A stretch of 64,000 bases of DNA from an uncultured Chlorobiales bacterium (GCA_903929135.1 CAIYTH010000013.1:62001-126000); one strand, 5' to 3'. Positions 28,913 to 38,004 are shown, counted from the first letter of the stretch. The notes: generated by a model not told the origin, from the sequence alone. Program-made: numbers and translations.

Positions 28913-30283
28913 ATGAGCTACGACATCTTTGCTATTTCCGGAAATTCGCCCCTGGTTCCCCTCAGGCAACTCGCGAGGCAGAACAGTGCTGCGTACCTGG
29001 CAAAGCTCGAGTACCTTAACCCCTGCAGCACGCACTACTGCAGGGTCGCTTCGGCCATCATCCGGGACGCGGAAGACCGAGGCCTCATCCATCCCGGCAT
29101 GACGCTGGTCGACTGGACATTCGGTACGAGCGGCATCGCGCTGGCCATGGCGGGCATTACCCGCGGATACAAGATCCTGCTGGTCGCGCCTGACCGGATC
29201 TGCCGGGAAAAGCAGCAGGTGCTCCGTGCGCTCGGGGCCGAGATGGTGTTCACTCCGTCCGACGCCCTGCCGGGCGATCCGCGAAGCTGCGTAGCCGTGG
29301 CGGATAACCTCGTCAGGACGCTGCCGCATGCATGGTCCGCAAATATGTACGAGAACCCGGTCAGCCGCCAGGTACACGAGGAGTTTACCGGCCCCGAGAT
29401 CTACCGGCAGACAGAGGGCAAGGTGACGCACGTGTTCGTTCCGATGGCATCGGGTGCGATGATTTCAGGCATCGGCAGTCACCTCAAGTCAGTCAATCCC
29501 CTGATCAGCATCATCGGCGTCGAGCCTGAGGGATCGATCTACCGCGACCTGCATGAAGGCAGGGCCGCAGGGTTCACTGCTGCGTTTGAACTCGAGGATA
29601 TCGGAGCCGTCCATCCGGCCCCGCACTGGGACCCATCAGTGATCGACCGGGTCGTGCAGGTCAGCGCCGCAGATGCATTCAACTGCGGCAGGGAGCTTTT
29701 TCGGGCTGAAGCCGTTTTCGCCGGAGGTGCGTCCGGAGCAGCCATGGCCGCCGCCCTCAGTGAGGGTGCGACCTACGGCAGCGATGTATGCGTGGTCGTG
29801 ATGATGACCGATTTCGGCGCCTATGACCTGTCACGGATGTACAACGACGAGTGGATGCGCAACAAGGGATTCTACCGCAAGTCGAAATCGTCGCTCGACC
29901 AGATCACCGCGGAGGACATCCTTCAGCGCAAGGTCAGGAAAGACCTGATTTTCGCCTGCCCGGAGCAGACGCTTTCCGAAGTGTTCGAGATGATGAAGCA
30001 GAACGACGTATCGCAGATGCCCATCGTTTCCTACGGGGCACCGATCGGCAGCATCAGCGAGAACAAGATCCTGTCGATCCTGATCGAGAACGATGCGGCC
30101 ATGAATGCGAAGGTGGTCGCCTTCATGGAGAAGCCGTTCCCGGTCTGCCAACCCGACGCCACCATATCCGAGCTGTCGGAAAAGCTCCAGAAAAATGCAT
30201 CAGGAGTGCTGATCGCCCTGAATGATGACAGGTTGCAACTGATTACCAAATCGGACCTTATCGATGCCCTGACGCACAAGTGA
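28913..30283 (+). CDS. Cystathionine-synthase-like fold protein with CBS pair, PLP lysine missing
   Basis: A 456-residue protein with the layout of cystathionine beta-synthase: a fold-type II domain (1 to ~330) plus two C-terminal CBS domains (~335-456). The Schiff-base site, canonically NPGGSVKDR, reads NPCSTHYCR (residues 36-44), so Lys is replaced by Tyr42. The codons AAC CCC TGC AGC ACG CAC TAC TGC AGG show this is no local frame error. The Asn loop TSGNTG reads TFGTSG (69-74), and the PLP-phosphate loop GTGGT reads ASGAM (179-183). The frame is intact and typical in codon use, so it is a conserved-looking pseudoenzyme or has a new activity, possibly a sensor through its CBS domains (AMP/SAM-type ligands). 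Confidence 0.88.
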   Translation: MSYDIFAISGNSPLVPLRQLARQNSAAYLAKLEYLNPCSTHYCRVASAIIRDAEDRGLIHPGMTLVDWTFGTSGIALAMAGITRGYKILLVAPDRICREKQQVLRALGAEMVFTPSDALPGDPRSCVAVADNLVRTLPHAWSANMYENPVSRQVHEEFTGPEIYRQTEGKVTHVFVPMASGAMISGIGSHLKSVNPLISIIGVEPEGSIYRDLHEGRAAGFTAAFELEDIGAVHPAPHWDPSVIDRVVQVSAADAFNCGRELFRAEAVFAGGASGAAMAAALSEGATYGSDVCVVVMMTDFGAYDLSRMYNDEWMRNKGFYRKSKSSLDQITAEDILQRKVRKDLIFACPEQTLSEVFEMMKQNDVSQMPIVSYGAPIGSISENKILSILIENDAAMNAKVVAFMEKPFPVCQPDATISELSEKLQKNASGVLIALNDDRLQLITKSDLIDALTHK

Positions 30284-30516
30284 GGTGTGCTGAAATTATC
30301 TGGTTGTTTTTTTTTTGATATTTCTTTATTTAAGCAGTCCTGAACATGCATCTTCAGGTGCCGTCCGCCGGGGCCCTGCAAGCCAGTTGTACCCGCAGAA
30401 GCGCCGCATTATCTTCATCACACATGAAGCGGAAAGATGGCTCCCCGACCGGTGCGTCGAGGCTGACGATCCGTATCTGCCTGTGCAGGGAAGTGTTCCA
30501 TTATTAGCAAAAGGTT

Positions 30517-31089
30517 ATGAAGGTAGAGTCCAGAAAACGGCAATATATCCTTGACGGAAAAATCAAGCCTGGTTTTTGCGAGGGATGCGGGGGCGTCACC
30601 GAACTGACGTTCGTGGGCGAATGGAAGCCCAGCGACAAGCCGAAGGAGGATGACCTGCTGTTTGGAAGCTCCGAAAAAAAATCGAAGGACAAGAAAGAGA
30701 AAGCCGCCATGAACGCGGGGCAGCTCGTGTCGGCGGCAGAAAACAAGTACTGGATCCGCTGTTCGGCCTGCAACCAGGTGCATCTGTTCAAGGAGTGGCA
30801 GATCCAGATCGACAGGGACCTGAGCCCGGAAGAGCTCAAACCCGAGGATTGCCAGGTCTATTCTCCCCATGGCATTTACGCGCAGGGGGACGCCGTATTC
30901 CATGAGGCACTCGGCGAAGTCGGTGTGGTCCGTGAAAAGCAGGCCACCGGAAGCGGCGCCCATGTCATTATCGTCGAATTCTGCAAAAGCGGAAGAAAGC
31001 AGCTACTGGAAAATGTGCAGCTCAAGCAGGGCAAGCAGAAAAGCTCTGAATCGCTGACTGATATTATCAAACTTAAATTAAGACGTTGA
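30517..31089 (+). CDS. Unknown zinc-ribbon protein with SH3/CarD-like C-terminus
   Basis: A 190-residue soluble protein that I do not recognise. Two CxxC pairs (CEGCGG near residue 21 and CSACNQ near 83) could bind one zinc, split by a Lys-rich insertion (SEKKSKDKKEKAA). The C-terminal part (GDAVFHEALGEVGVVREKQATG ... VIIVEFCKSGRKQLLENV) has the pattern of a small SH3-like domain as in CarD/CdnL proteins that touch RNA polymerase. It lies 25 bp upstream of rpsU. A role in transcription or RNA metabolism is possible but unproven. Confidence 0.7.
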   Translation: MKVESRKRQYILDGKIKPGFCEGCGGVTELTFVGEWKPSDKPKEDDLLFGSSEKKSKDKKEKAAMNAGQLVSAAENKYWIRCSACNQVHLFKEWQIQIDRDLSPEELKPEDCQVYSPHGIYAQGDAVFHEALGEVGVVREKQATGSGAHVIIVEFCKSGRKQLLENVQLKQGKQKSSESLTDIIKLKLRR

Positions 31090-31114
31090 TCTTCAATCAA
31101 GGGGGTGAATTTCA

Positions 31115-31312
31115 TTGGTTAGTGTACAGGTAAATGATAACGAGTCCATCGACAAGCTTCTCAAGCGTTTCAAGAAGAAATACGAGAGGGCAGGCGTCCT
31201 GAAGGAGTTTCGCAAGAAAGCATACTTCGTGAAGCCGTCGGTCGACAGCCGCCTGAAACGTTCAAGATGCAAGCGCAGGGCCCAGAGGGCGAACGAAGAG
31301 CGCAACTCATGA
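31115..31312 (+). CDS. rpsU: 30S ribosomal protein S21
   Basis: A 65-residue basic protein of the 30S platform. [30 protein letters not shown] and the Lys/Arg-rich tail [15 protein letters not shown] are the S21 signature. It starts with TTG at 31115; AGGGGGTGA (31099-31107) is an exceptionally strong Shine-Dalgarno 7 nt upstream and decides the start. A terminator follows. Confidence 0.95.
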   Translation: MVSVQVNDNESIDKLLKRFKKKYERAGVLKEFRKKAYFVKPSVDSRLKRSRCKRRAQRANEERNS

Positions 31313-31334
31313 TCTCTTCTTCCGGGTAGTGATA

Positions 31335-31367
31335 AAAGCAGCTCCTCACCGGAGTTGCTTTTTTTTT
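31335..31367 (+). terminator. Rho-independent terminator after rpsU
   Basis: The 11-bp stem (AAAGCAGCTCC with GGAGTTGCTTT, one G-U pair, 5-nt loop) is followed by a run of U residues to 31367. It starts about 22 bp beyond the rpsU stop. Confidence 0.88.
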
Positions 31368-31441
31368 GTGGTGCTTCGCAGAATATCATGCAGCATCGCT
31401 GCAAATGTTATGATATATCCTGAACGCCTTTGACGGTATTA

Positions 31442-31523
31442 TCATTCTGAGCGAAGCGAAGAATCCACAGGGGACTCACCTGAATACTGGATGCTTCTCC
31501 CGACAGGTCGGGTTCAGCATGAC
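31442..31523 (+). repeat. TCATTCTGA-type dispersed inverted element
   Basis: It begins TCATTCTGAGCGAAGCGAAGAATCC and ends with an imperfect inverse copy (GCATGACAAG), with an inner CCCGAC-AG-GTCGGG hairpin. The copy at 44442 has perfect 11-bp ends. The remainder of 31368-31616 shows nothing else apart from the probable aroA promoter. Confidence 0.75.
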
Positions 31524-31616
31524 AAGCTGGTGACGTCACGCGGTTTCTCCATGATTTCCAAGCCTTATCTACGATATTTTGAGAAGAGCCTTTTTTGTCA
31601 ACGATAATCAGATGTC

Positions 31617-32921
31617 ATGAACGTCTTTAAAGGTGAGATATCCAGCTTGCCTCCCGACAAGTCGATCTCCCATCGCGCAGCCCTCATCGGGGCTCTGGCC
31701 GAAGGGACGACCGAAATCACCAACTTCTCGGGGGGATACGACAACCAGTCGACCCTTTCGGTGCTGAGGGCTGCCGGCATCGCCATCCGTCAGGAGGAGT
31801 TTCCGGCCGCAGGCGGACGTATTGTCAGGAACGTGGTCATCGGGTCGAAGGGCCTGTGGAGTTTCAGCCAGCCGTCAGGGCCGCTGATGTGCAACAATTC
31901 GGGCAGCACGATGCGGATGCTGGCCGGAATCCTTGCCGCACAGCCGTTCCGGAGCGAGCTTGTCGGGGACGCTTCCCTGATGAAACGCCCGATGAAGCGG
32001 GTAGCCGAACCGCTTCTCCGGATGGGAGCCGCAATCTCGCTTTCGTCCGAAGGCACGGCCCCTGTCGTGATCGACGGAACGAAGGGGCTTCGCCCGATCG
32101 AGTACCTCCTGCCGGTCCCTTCCGCCCAGGTCAAGTCGCTTGTCGCTTTTGCCGCCATGCATGCCGACGGCCGTTCGAAGATCATCGAGCCCATCCGGTC
32201 TCGCGACCATACCGAACTCATGCTCGGCCTCGAAACGGTCGACCGTCCGGATGGAGTCAGGGAGATCATCGTCGAAGGACGCAGGCCGCTTGCCGCAAAA
32301 CCGTTCCACGTGCCCGCTGACCCCTCTGCAGCCTGTTTCATGATCGCCCTCGGCCTGCTCGGCCGGAAGTCGGAGATCGTGCTCAGGAACGTCTGCCTGA
32401 ACCCGACACGCGTGGCCTACATCGATCTGCTGCAGGAGGCCGGCGCCGGGCTCGTCATCGAGAACGCCCGCTCTGAAGGCGGGGAGCCGGTCGGCGACAT
32501 CGTCGTCCGCAGTTGTGACGGTCTCAGGCCGCTCAGGATCAGCGACCACACGGTGGTGGCAGGCGTGATCGACGAAATTCCCATGTTGTCGGTGCTTTCG
32601 GCGTTCGCGTCGGGCGAGTTCGAGCTGCATAACGCCGCCGAACTGAGGACCAAGGAGAGCGACCGGATCGACGCGCTGGTGGTCAACCTGCAGCGCCTCG
32701 GCTTCGATTGCGAGCAGTATCAGGACGGTTTCGTGGTCAGGGGGCGGTCGGGCCTTATCCCGGAAAAGGCTCACATCGAGTGCTTCGACGACCACCGCAT
32801 CGCCATGAGCTTCGCCATCGCGGCAGAAGCAGCCGGAGCTTCCCTTGAACTGTCGGATCGTGAAGTGGCAGGCGTCTCCTTCCCCGGATTCTTTGACACG
32901 ATAGCATCGCTCAGGCAGTAA
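31617..32921 (+). CDS. aroA: 3-phosphoshikimate 1-carboxyvinyltransferase (EPSP synthase)
   Basis: Sixth step of the shikimate pathway. The 434-residue protein contains [19 protein letters not shown], the [15 protein letters not shown] loop, [16 protein letters not shown], the SAQVKS and [10 protein letters not shown] segments, and the C-terminal [12 protein letters not shown] and [13 protein letters not shown]. The ATG at 31617 matches the family start. Confidence 0.97.
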   Translation: MNVFKGEISSLPPDKSISHRAALIGALAEGTTEITNFSGGYDNQSTLSVLRAAGIAIRQEEFPAAGGRIVRNVVIGSKGLWSFSQPSGPLMCNNSGSTMRMLAGILAAQPFRSELVGDASLMKRPMKRVAEPLLRMGAAISLSSEGTAPVVIDGTKGLRPIEYLLPVPSAQVKSLVAFAAMHADGRSKIIEPIRSRDHTELMLGLETVDRPDGVREIIVEGRRPLAAKPFHVPADPSAACFMIALGLLGRKSEIVLRNVCLNPTRVAYIDLLQEAGAGLVIENARSEGGEPVGDIVVRSCDGLRPLRISDHTVVAGVIDEIPMLSVLSAFASGEFELHNAAELRTKESDRIDALVVNLQRLGFDCEQYQDGFVVRGRSGLIPEKAHIECFDDHRIAMSFAIAAEAAGASLELSDREVAGVSFPGFFDTIASLRQ

Positions 32922-32922
32922 A

Positions 32923-33062
32923 AAAACCGCTGATAACCTGTTGCGCGATTCGATTACTGCGTTGGTCGGTGCTCAAAATCCTCATGTACTCCAAGTACAT
33001 TCCGGTTTCTGCGCTCCGTTCGCCTTGAACTCGAACCGCTCTCGACGGTTATCAGCGGTTTT
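32923..33062 (+). repeat. 140-bp element with 16-bp terminal inverted repeats (copy A)
   Basis: Perfect 16-bp inverted ends (32923-32938 and 33047-33062, AAAACCGCTGATAACC and its reverse complement) enclose TGCGTTGGTCGGTGCTC, ATCCTCATGTAC...GTACAT and GCTCCGTTCGCCTTG. A diverged second copy lies at 50523-50641. It starts two bases after the aroA stop and could also act as its terminator (A-rich left, U-rich right). No ORF of substance is inside. MITE-like or structured-RNA element. Confidence 0.8.
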
Positions 33063-33160
33063 CCCTCTGATAGAGCGTCATGGCGGGGCGGTGGGAAGGC
33101 CATGTATTTACCGGGCACGGCTCGGTGCTCCCGTGTTCAGTGAGGCGACCGGAGGAGATG

Positions 33161-33191
33161 AAGAAACCCGGCTTTGGAAGCCGGGCTTCTT
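33161..33191 (-). terminator. Terminator of the alpha/beta-hydrolase gene
   Basis: A perfect 8-bp stem (33067+100 offset: 33167-33174 with 33178-33185, 3-nt loop), extended by AAGAA/TTCTT pairs, lies immediately at the stop codon of the minus-strand gene. Confidence 0.75.
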
Positions 33192-33964
33192 TATTTGAGG
33201 CTGTTGAGATGCCTCAGCAGCAGGAGGTTGAACAGGTCGGGTTGCTCGATGTTCGACAGGTGGCCGGCTCCTGGCAGGAGTTCCAGCAGGGATCCGGGGA
33301 TCGCCGCGTGCATGGATGCAGCCGTCTCCGGCGTCGTGACGACATCCCCGGCACCGTTCATGATGAGTACGGGGCAGGTGATGCCCGAGAGCAGTTCCGT
33401 GGAGTCCGGGCGTTCGGCGATGGCCCTCATGGCTTCGCTGATGGCGTCTGCCGGCTGGCGTTCGATGATCAACCGCGCTTTCGACGCCAGTTGTGGACGC
33501 AATCTGCTGTTTTCCCGGTCGAAGTAGTTGGGTAACATACGGTCGGCAGCTACGGCGGCCCCTTTTTCTTCCACGGCTTTCCTGAACTCCATTCGCTGTG
33601 CGAAAATCTTCGGGGTATCGCCCACCGCCCTGGTGTCGCAGAGCACGATCGACGCCGTCCTGCCCGGATAAAGCCTCCAGAAGGCGAACGCCTGATACCC
33701 ACCCATCGACAAACCGACGATCGTCGCCTTCCGGCAACCGAGCTTGTCGAGGAGTTCCGCCAGGTCGTGTGCGTAATCATCCATGCTCCATCCCGGCCTT
33801 GCGGGCGAACCGTCGAATCCGTAGGCATTCGGGGCGATCACCCCGTAACCCGCGGCATCAAGGAAGAGCTGCTGGGGCTCCCACATTGCCGCGGAAACCG
33901 GGAATGCGTGCAGGAGCACAACGGTGCCGGCATCCCCCCAACCCGTACCTTCGAATTTCAGCAT
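33191..33964 (-). CDS. Alpha/beta-hydrolase fold protein
   Basis: A 257-residue hydrolase with oxyanion-hole HAFPVSAAMW, the nucleophile elbow GLSMGGY (Ser), acid NGAGDVVTT (Asp) and the catalytic His in GAGHLSNIEQP. This is the set typical of 3-oxoadipate enol-lactonase or BioH-like esterases; the substrate is not predictable. A YtxH-type membrane protein gene lies just upstream (3-bp gap), so they are probably one unit. Confidence 0.88.
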   Translation of the reverse strand: MLKFEGTGWGDAGTVVLLHAFPVSAAMWEPQQLFLDAAGYGVIAPNAYGFDGSPARPGWSMDDYAHDLAELLDKLGCRKATIVGLSMGGYQAFAFWRLYPGRTASIVLCDTRAVGDTPKIFAQRMEFRKAVEEKGAAVAADRMLPNYFDRENSRLRPQLASKARLIIERQPADAISEAMRAIAERPDSTELLSGITCPVLIMNGAGDVVTTPETAASMHAAIPGSLLELLPGAGHLSNIEQPDLFNLLLLRHLNSLK

Positions 33965-33967
33965 CGG

Positions 33968-34303
33968 TCAGTTCTCGAGGCTTTTCGACTGGCCCCGGAT
34001 GTCGCGGATGATGTTGTTGGCTTCGTCAAGGATCTTGCGTGCCTCGTCGCGGGCGCTGTCGATGATCTCCTGCGAGCGGTGCTTGGCCTCGTTGCTGTAG
34101 GCTTCGTCATGCTCTGAGCCCTCGTAGTACTCCGCTGCCTTGTCGAGCGCATGCTTGAGCTGTCCGGATATGATCATCTGTGTGTCCGTTCCCTTGCGGG
34201 GAGCGAACAGCAACCCCATGATCGTGCCGGCGGCCGCGCCGAGGATCATACCGAAGAAGAGCCCCTTGTAGTATTTGTCCTGGTAGTTGTCCTGGTTGTC
34301 CAT
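33968..34303 (-). CDS. YtxH-like single-pass membrane protein
   Basis: A 111-residue protein starting at ATG 34303 (MDNQDNYQ), with a Gly-rich transmembrane segment GLFFGMILGAAAGTIMGLLFAPRKG, the YtxH/gas-vesicle-like signature, then a charged coiled-coil tail (about 55-111). The function of the family is unclear; membrane stress association is often suggested. Upstream extension to 34381 lacks homology and was excluded. Confidence 0.85.
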   Translation of the reverse strand: MDNQDNYQDKYYKGLFFGMILGAAAGTIMGLLFAPRKGTDTQMIISGQLKHALDKAAEYYEGSEHDEAYSNEAKHRSQEIIDSARDEARKILDEANNIIRDIRGQSKSLEN

Positions 34304-34346
34304 TGGCGGTATGTTTTTGTTCAACAACGATATACTGCAAAATAAG

Positions 34347-35765
34347 TCAATGAAGCAGAATTTCCATGACCTCATCCTCAATGGCCTCCAGCCGTTCTGT
34401 CAGGTCGGAACGGCAGAGCAGGCGGAACTTCTTGGTACAGCGCTCGAAGGAGAGGATGAAGTCGGAACCGAACACCGACTCCCTGAAATCGTCGAACCTG
34501 ATATAACCACCCGGCGTCTTTGCCTGCATGAGATGCCGGTGCTCGTGCTTCGTCGGGTAGATCCGCATCTCCCTGAAATCGTCGTAATCGAACACGTCCC
34601 GGGTCGCCGGAGCATCGATCAGCACCTCATGGCCAAGCAGCGTTAGGTTGTGGCGGCGGGCGAGAAGGGCGCAGATCTCCATCTCTTTTTCTTTTCGGCG
34701 TCGGTGGTTGGAACTGTAACCGAACCAGACGGGGTCGGCCTCCATCGAGGGTTCCCTGTAGGGCCGGATCGTCATGGCCCGCTTGTAGACATGCCGGTTC
34801 AGGATCGAATCGAGGAGTCCCTGAGAAGGGAGCCCGGCGCCCCGGATCAGCCGGTCCAGCTCGAACAGCACGCGGTCGTCCGAATTGGAGTAGAACAGCT
34901 CCCTCAGGATCTCCACCGGCACGGCCGAATCATCCACGACATCCTGCAGAAGCCTTCGGAGCATCGCCGAGAAGGTCCTGCTCGTATGGTGCCAGTAGAC
35001 GTTGCGCATCATCATGTACTTGGCGAAGATCAGGCTTTCGAGCGGCGCGATTCCCTTTTCGGTGATCGCGAAACGCTCCAGTTCGGGGTCCGGCACGAAC
35101 GATTCCACCAGCCGCTCGATGTCGATGCTGCCGTAAGGAATATTGCAGTGGTGGGCATCGCGCATCAGGTAATCCATCTTGTCGGGATCGAGCGTGCCGC
35201 TGACGAGCTTGCCGAACCGGTGCGACGACTTCCCGGAAATGATGTCGACCACGCTCCCGGGATCGACCTTCCAGTCGTCGTGCAGGATTGCGGCGATCGG
35301 CGGAGCGCCCGGGTGCTCCTGGTTCACGAACAGGCCGGTCAGGGCCTCGTGGTGTGCGAAAACGCTGTCTGCATCGCCCGGCGGGGCGATCTCTTCCAGT
35401 ACATGTGCATGGGGATAGTGTCCGATGTCGTGCAGCAGGCAGGTCGACAGCAGCGTCCTGCAGGTTTCGTCGTCGAACTGCAACCGGTCGTCCTGCAGGC
35501 TGACGGCCAGCGGGTTGGTCACCATGCGTTGCAGGATCAGCTTCATCAGGTGATAGACCCCGATCGAGTGCTCGAAGCGGGTATGGGTAGCTCCAGGATA
35601 GACCTGCTGTGAAAACGAGAGCTGGCGGATGCCTTTCAGCCTGAGGAACGAAGGATGGGCCAGGATTTTCTTCAGCGGCGTGCTCAGGGGTATGTGGCCC
35701 CAGATGGGGATTCGGATGAATCCGCCTTCGGAGCGGAACAGAAACGATTCAGCGATCATGAGCAT
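34347..35765 (-). CDS. HD-domain phosphohydrolase (dNTPase/SAMHD1-like)
   Basis: A 472-residue HD-superfamily protein with metal ligands in HTRFEHSIGVYHLM, LLHDIGHYPHAH and DPDKMDYLMRDAHH. This spacing is found in dNTP triphosphohydrolase-like proteins of the SAMHD1/YwfO type. It may act on dNTPs or signalling nucleotides. The C-terminal half (KRAMTIRPYRE onward) is less conserved. Start ATG at 35765; a second ATG two codons in is possible. Confidence 0.85.
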   Translation of the reverse strand: MLMIAESFLFRSEGGFIRIPIWGHIPLSTPLKKILAHPSFLRLKGIRQLSFSQQVYPGATHTRFEHSIGVYHLMKLILQRMVTNPLAVSLQDDRLQFDDETCRTLLSTCLLHDIGHYPHAHVLEEIAPPGDADSVFAHHEALTGLFVNQEHPGAPPIAAILHDDWKVDPGSVVDIISGKSSHRFGKLVSGTLDPDKMDYLMRDAHHCNIPYGSIDIERLVESFVPDPELERFAITEKGIAPLESLIFAKYMMMRNVYWHHTSRTFSAMLRRLLQDVVDDSAVPVEILRELFYSNSDDRVLFELDRLIRGAGLPSQGLLDSILNRHVYKRAMTIRPYREPSMEADPVWFGYSSNHRRRKEKEMEICALLARRHNLTLLGHEVLIDAPATRDVFDYDDFREMRIYPTKHEHRHLMQAKTPGGYIRFDDFRESVFGSDFILSFERCTKKFRLLCRSDLTERLEAIEDEVMEILLH

Positions 35766-35858
35766 GCGTTTATTGACAAATGCAGTTCAAGATACGCAGG
35801 AAACCACCGGGCGGCAAGCGGGAGGGTAAAGGTGCCTGGACGCGGGTTGGAAATCGAC

Positions 35859-35893
35859 AAAAAAAAAGCTGCGGTCTTGCGACTGCAGCTTTT
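35859..35893 (-). terminator. Rho-independent terminator after the RRM gene
   Basis: A long stem (35864-35876 with 35881-35893, 4-nt loop) is followed on the minus strand by U residues from 35867 down to 35859. It lies 22 bp past the stop of the RNA-binding protein gene. Confidence 0.9.
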
Positions 35894-35914
35894 GAATTCC
35901 GTATCCGTTAAGGA

Positions 35915-36187
35915 TTAATACCTTGAGCGGGAAGCCGGGCGTTCTTCGCGAGGTTTTGCCTCGTTGACCTTGATGGTCCTGCCGTTCAGATCCGTGTCGT
36001 TCAGAGCCGAGATGGCTTCTGTGGCTTCAGAGGAGTTGGGCATTTCAACGAACCCGAAACCCTTCGAACGGCCGGTGAACTTGTCGGTGATGACGTTTGA
36101 GCTGGAAACGTTGCCGAATTCACCAAATGCCCTGCTGAGGTCGGCTTCGGTTACGCTGTAATCGAGATTGCCAATGTAAATGTTCAT
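35915..36187 (-). CDS. Small RRM RNA-binding protein
   Basis: A 90-residue protein made almost entirely of one RRM: RNP2 is IYIGNL at residues 3-8 and RNP1 is KGFGFVEM near 43-50. A short Arg/Ser tail (RPASRSRY) follows. Such single-RRM proteins in cyanobacteria and Chlorobi are often cold-induced. It has its own terminator and a 157-bp upstream gap, so it is monocistronic. Confidence 0.94.
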   Translation of the reverse strand: MNIYIGNLDYSVTEADLSRAFGEFGNVSSSNVITDKFTGRSKGFGFVEMPNSSEATEAISALNDTDLNGRTIKVNEAKPREERPASRSRY

Positions 36188-36344
36188 GCTGTAGCAATGT
36201 AATGTGTGCTTTTATCGGAAAGAGAGTAGCTGCCAAATAATCAAAAGCACAAATCACTTGTAAGCAGCATTCAGGCCAACCCTTGACCTGAACCTTAAGT
36301 ATAGTCTTTATGTTTCAAAGATACAAGCGTTTTTAGATTTATTG

Positions 36345-37847
36345 TTAGCCGGCCACTGTTCTTGAATCTTTCAGGTGCAGTGTGCAGACTTTTCTGAAGT
36401 GGTGGCCGTAAATTGCGAGTGTCACGGCCAGGGGCAACGACTGCTGGCGATGGAACATGGTCCAGGTGAGCATTTTCCAGTACTGGAACCGTTCCCTGCC
36501 GACGACTCCAAGGAGGAACGCCGAGCGCATGAAGGCCATGAGCTGGCTTATCCTGTACTGGTTTTTGATGCGGGGCGCACGGTACTCCTCAAGGAGCGTG
36601 CGGATGCGCTTGTAGTAATGTTTCGGTGCGTAGAGCTGGTTCATCATCTCCCGGTAACCCTCGCGCAGGAGTTCGGGATCCATCTTGGAGACGATGTTGG
36701 TGTTGCTGTCGGCGTTGTCTCCGCTCACATGGCTGAGCAAACGTCCTTCGCTCTTCATCCGGTCGTACAGCTTCGTTCCCGGCAGGGCCTGAAGGATGCC
36801 CACCATGGCCGTCACGATGCCGCTTTTCTGGATGAACTCTATCTGCTTCTGGAAAATCGACGGAGTGTCGCTGTCGAACCCCACGATGAAGCCGCCCTGC
36901 ACTTCGATACCCGCATTCTGGATGCGCCTGACGTTCTCGAGCATGTTTCGCGAGGTGTTGTGCTGTTTTCCGCACTCCTGGAGAGCCTCGACTTCCGGAG
37001 TTTCGATACCGATGAATACCTGGTTGAAGCCGGCTTGAGCCATCAGGTCCATAAGCTCGTCGTCGTCGGCGAGGTTGATGGAGCATTCGGTGTAGAATGT
37101 CATCGTCTCGTCGTGCAGTTTTCTCCATTCGATCAGCGCCGGCAACAGCTCTTTCTTGAGGTATGAACGGTTGGCGATAAAGTTGTCGTCGACGAAAAAC
37201 ACGGTGTCGCGCCATCCGAGTTTCCGTATGCCATCGAGCTCGTTGATGATCTGGGCGCTTGTCTTGGTGCGGATCTTGTGGCCGAACAGGGTGGTCACGT
37301 TGCAGAAATCGCAACGGTATGGGCATCCTCTCGAGAACTGGAGGGCCATCGATGCGTATTTGCGGTGCTCGAGAAGCCCCCATTCAGGTGCCGGAGTTTT
37401 GGTTATGTCCGGGAATTCCTTGCAGGTATAGCTCTTTTGGGGCATACCCAGCTTCAGGTCTTCAAGGAAGCGGGGCAGGGTCATCTCCGCTTCGTTCAGC
37501 ACGAAGTGGTCGACCTCCGGAAACTGCAGGTGCGCGGTCGTGAAGAGCGGCCCCCCTGCCACGATGGTCAGGCCTGCCTCCTTGCAGCGGGCAATCACCT
37601 CGCGGGCGGAGTCCTGCTGGATGGTCATGGCGCTGACGAACGCCATGTCCGCCCATTCGAGATCTTTCGGACGCAGCGGACTGACGTTCAGGTCAACCAG
37701 CTTGCGTTCCCAGGACTCCGGAAGCATGGCGGCTATCGTCAGGAGCCCCAGGGGTGGCAGTGATGCCTGTTTCCTGACGAATTTGAGGGCGTGCTTGAAG
37801 CTCCAGAAGGTATCCGGAAACTCGGGATAGAGAAGAAGTATGTTCAT
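36345..37847 (-). CDS. B12-binding radical SAM protein with DUF4070-type C-terminus
   Basis: A 500-residue protein with an N-terminal cobalamin-binding-like domain (1-150, AGGPLFTT...DHFVLNEAE), a radical SAM core with the cluster motif RGCPYRCDFCNVTTLFG, and a C-terminal domain of the type found in BchQ/BchR (C-8/C-12 methylation of bacteriochlorophyll c/d/e) and HpnP/HpnR-like methylases. In a green sulfur bacterium a pigment methyltransferase is attractive, but several uncharacterised paralogues exist, so I give no symbol. It is monocistronic by layout. Confidence 0.85.
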   Translation of the reverse strand: MNILLLYPEFPDTFWSFKHALKFVRKQASLPPLGLLTIAAMLPESWERKLVDLNVSPLRPKDLEWADMAFVSAMTIQQDSAREVIARCKEAGLTIVAGGPLFTTAHLQFPEVDHFVLNEAEMTLPRFLEDLKLGMPQKSYTCKEFPDITKTPAPEWGLLEHRKYASMALQFSRGCPYRCDFCNVTTLFGHKIRTKTSAQIINELDGIRKLGWRDTVFFVDDNFIANRSYLKKELLPALIEWRKLHDETMTFYTECSINLADDDELMDLMAQAGFNQVFIGIETPEVEALQECGKQHNTSRNMLENVRRIQNAGIEVQGGFIVGFDSDTPSIFQKQIEFIQKSGIVTAMVGILQALPGTKLYDRMKSEGRLLSHVSGDNADSNTNIVSKMDPELLREGYREMMNQLYAPKHYYKRIRTLLEEYRAPRIKNQYRISQLMAFMRSAFLLGVVGRERFQYWKMLTWTMFHRQQSLPLAVTLAIYGHHFRKVCTLHLKDSRTVAG

Positions 37848-38004
37848 CGTGTCTTTGCCTCGATCATTGGAGGAATCGTGGTGAGTATCCCGGGAGTCCG
37901 GTCAGTGGAAATAACGGTTTTCAGCCCTGCTAAGTTGCAAAATACGGAAAGTGCCATGGACGGTCAGGCGCGCAGGGAGGCAAGATGAGCGGGAGTTCTG
38001 CATG

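Noticed and set aside
30315-30554. 79-codon frame before the zinc-ribbon gene
   Set aside because: It has no ribosome-binding site or recognisable features and overlaps the start of the better-supported gene at 30517.
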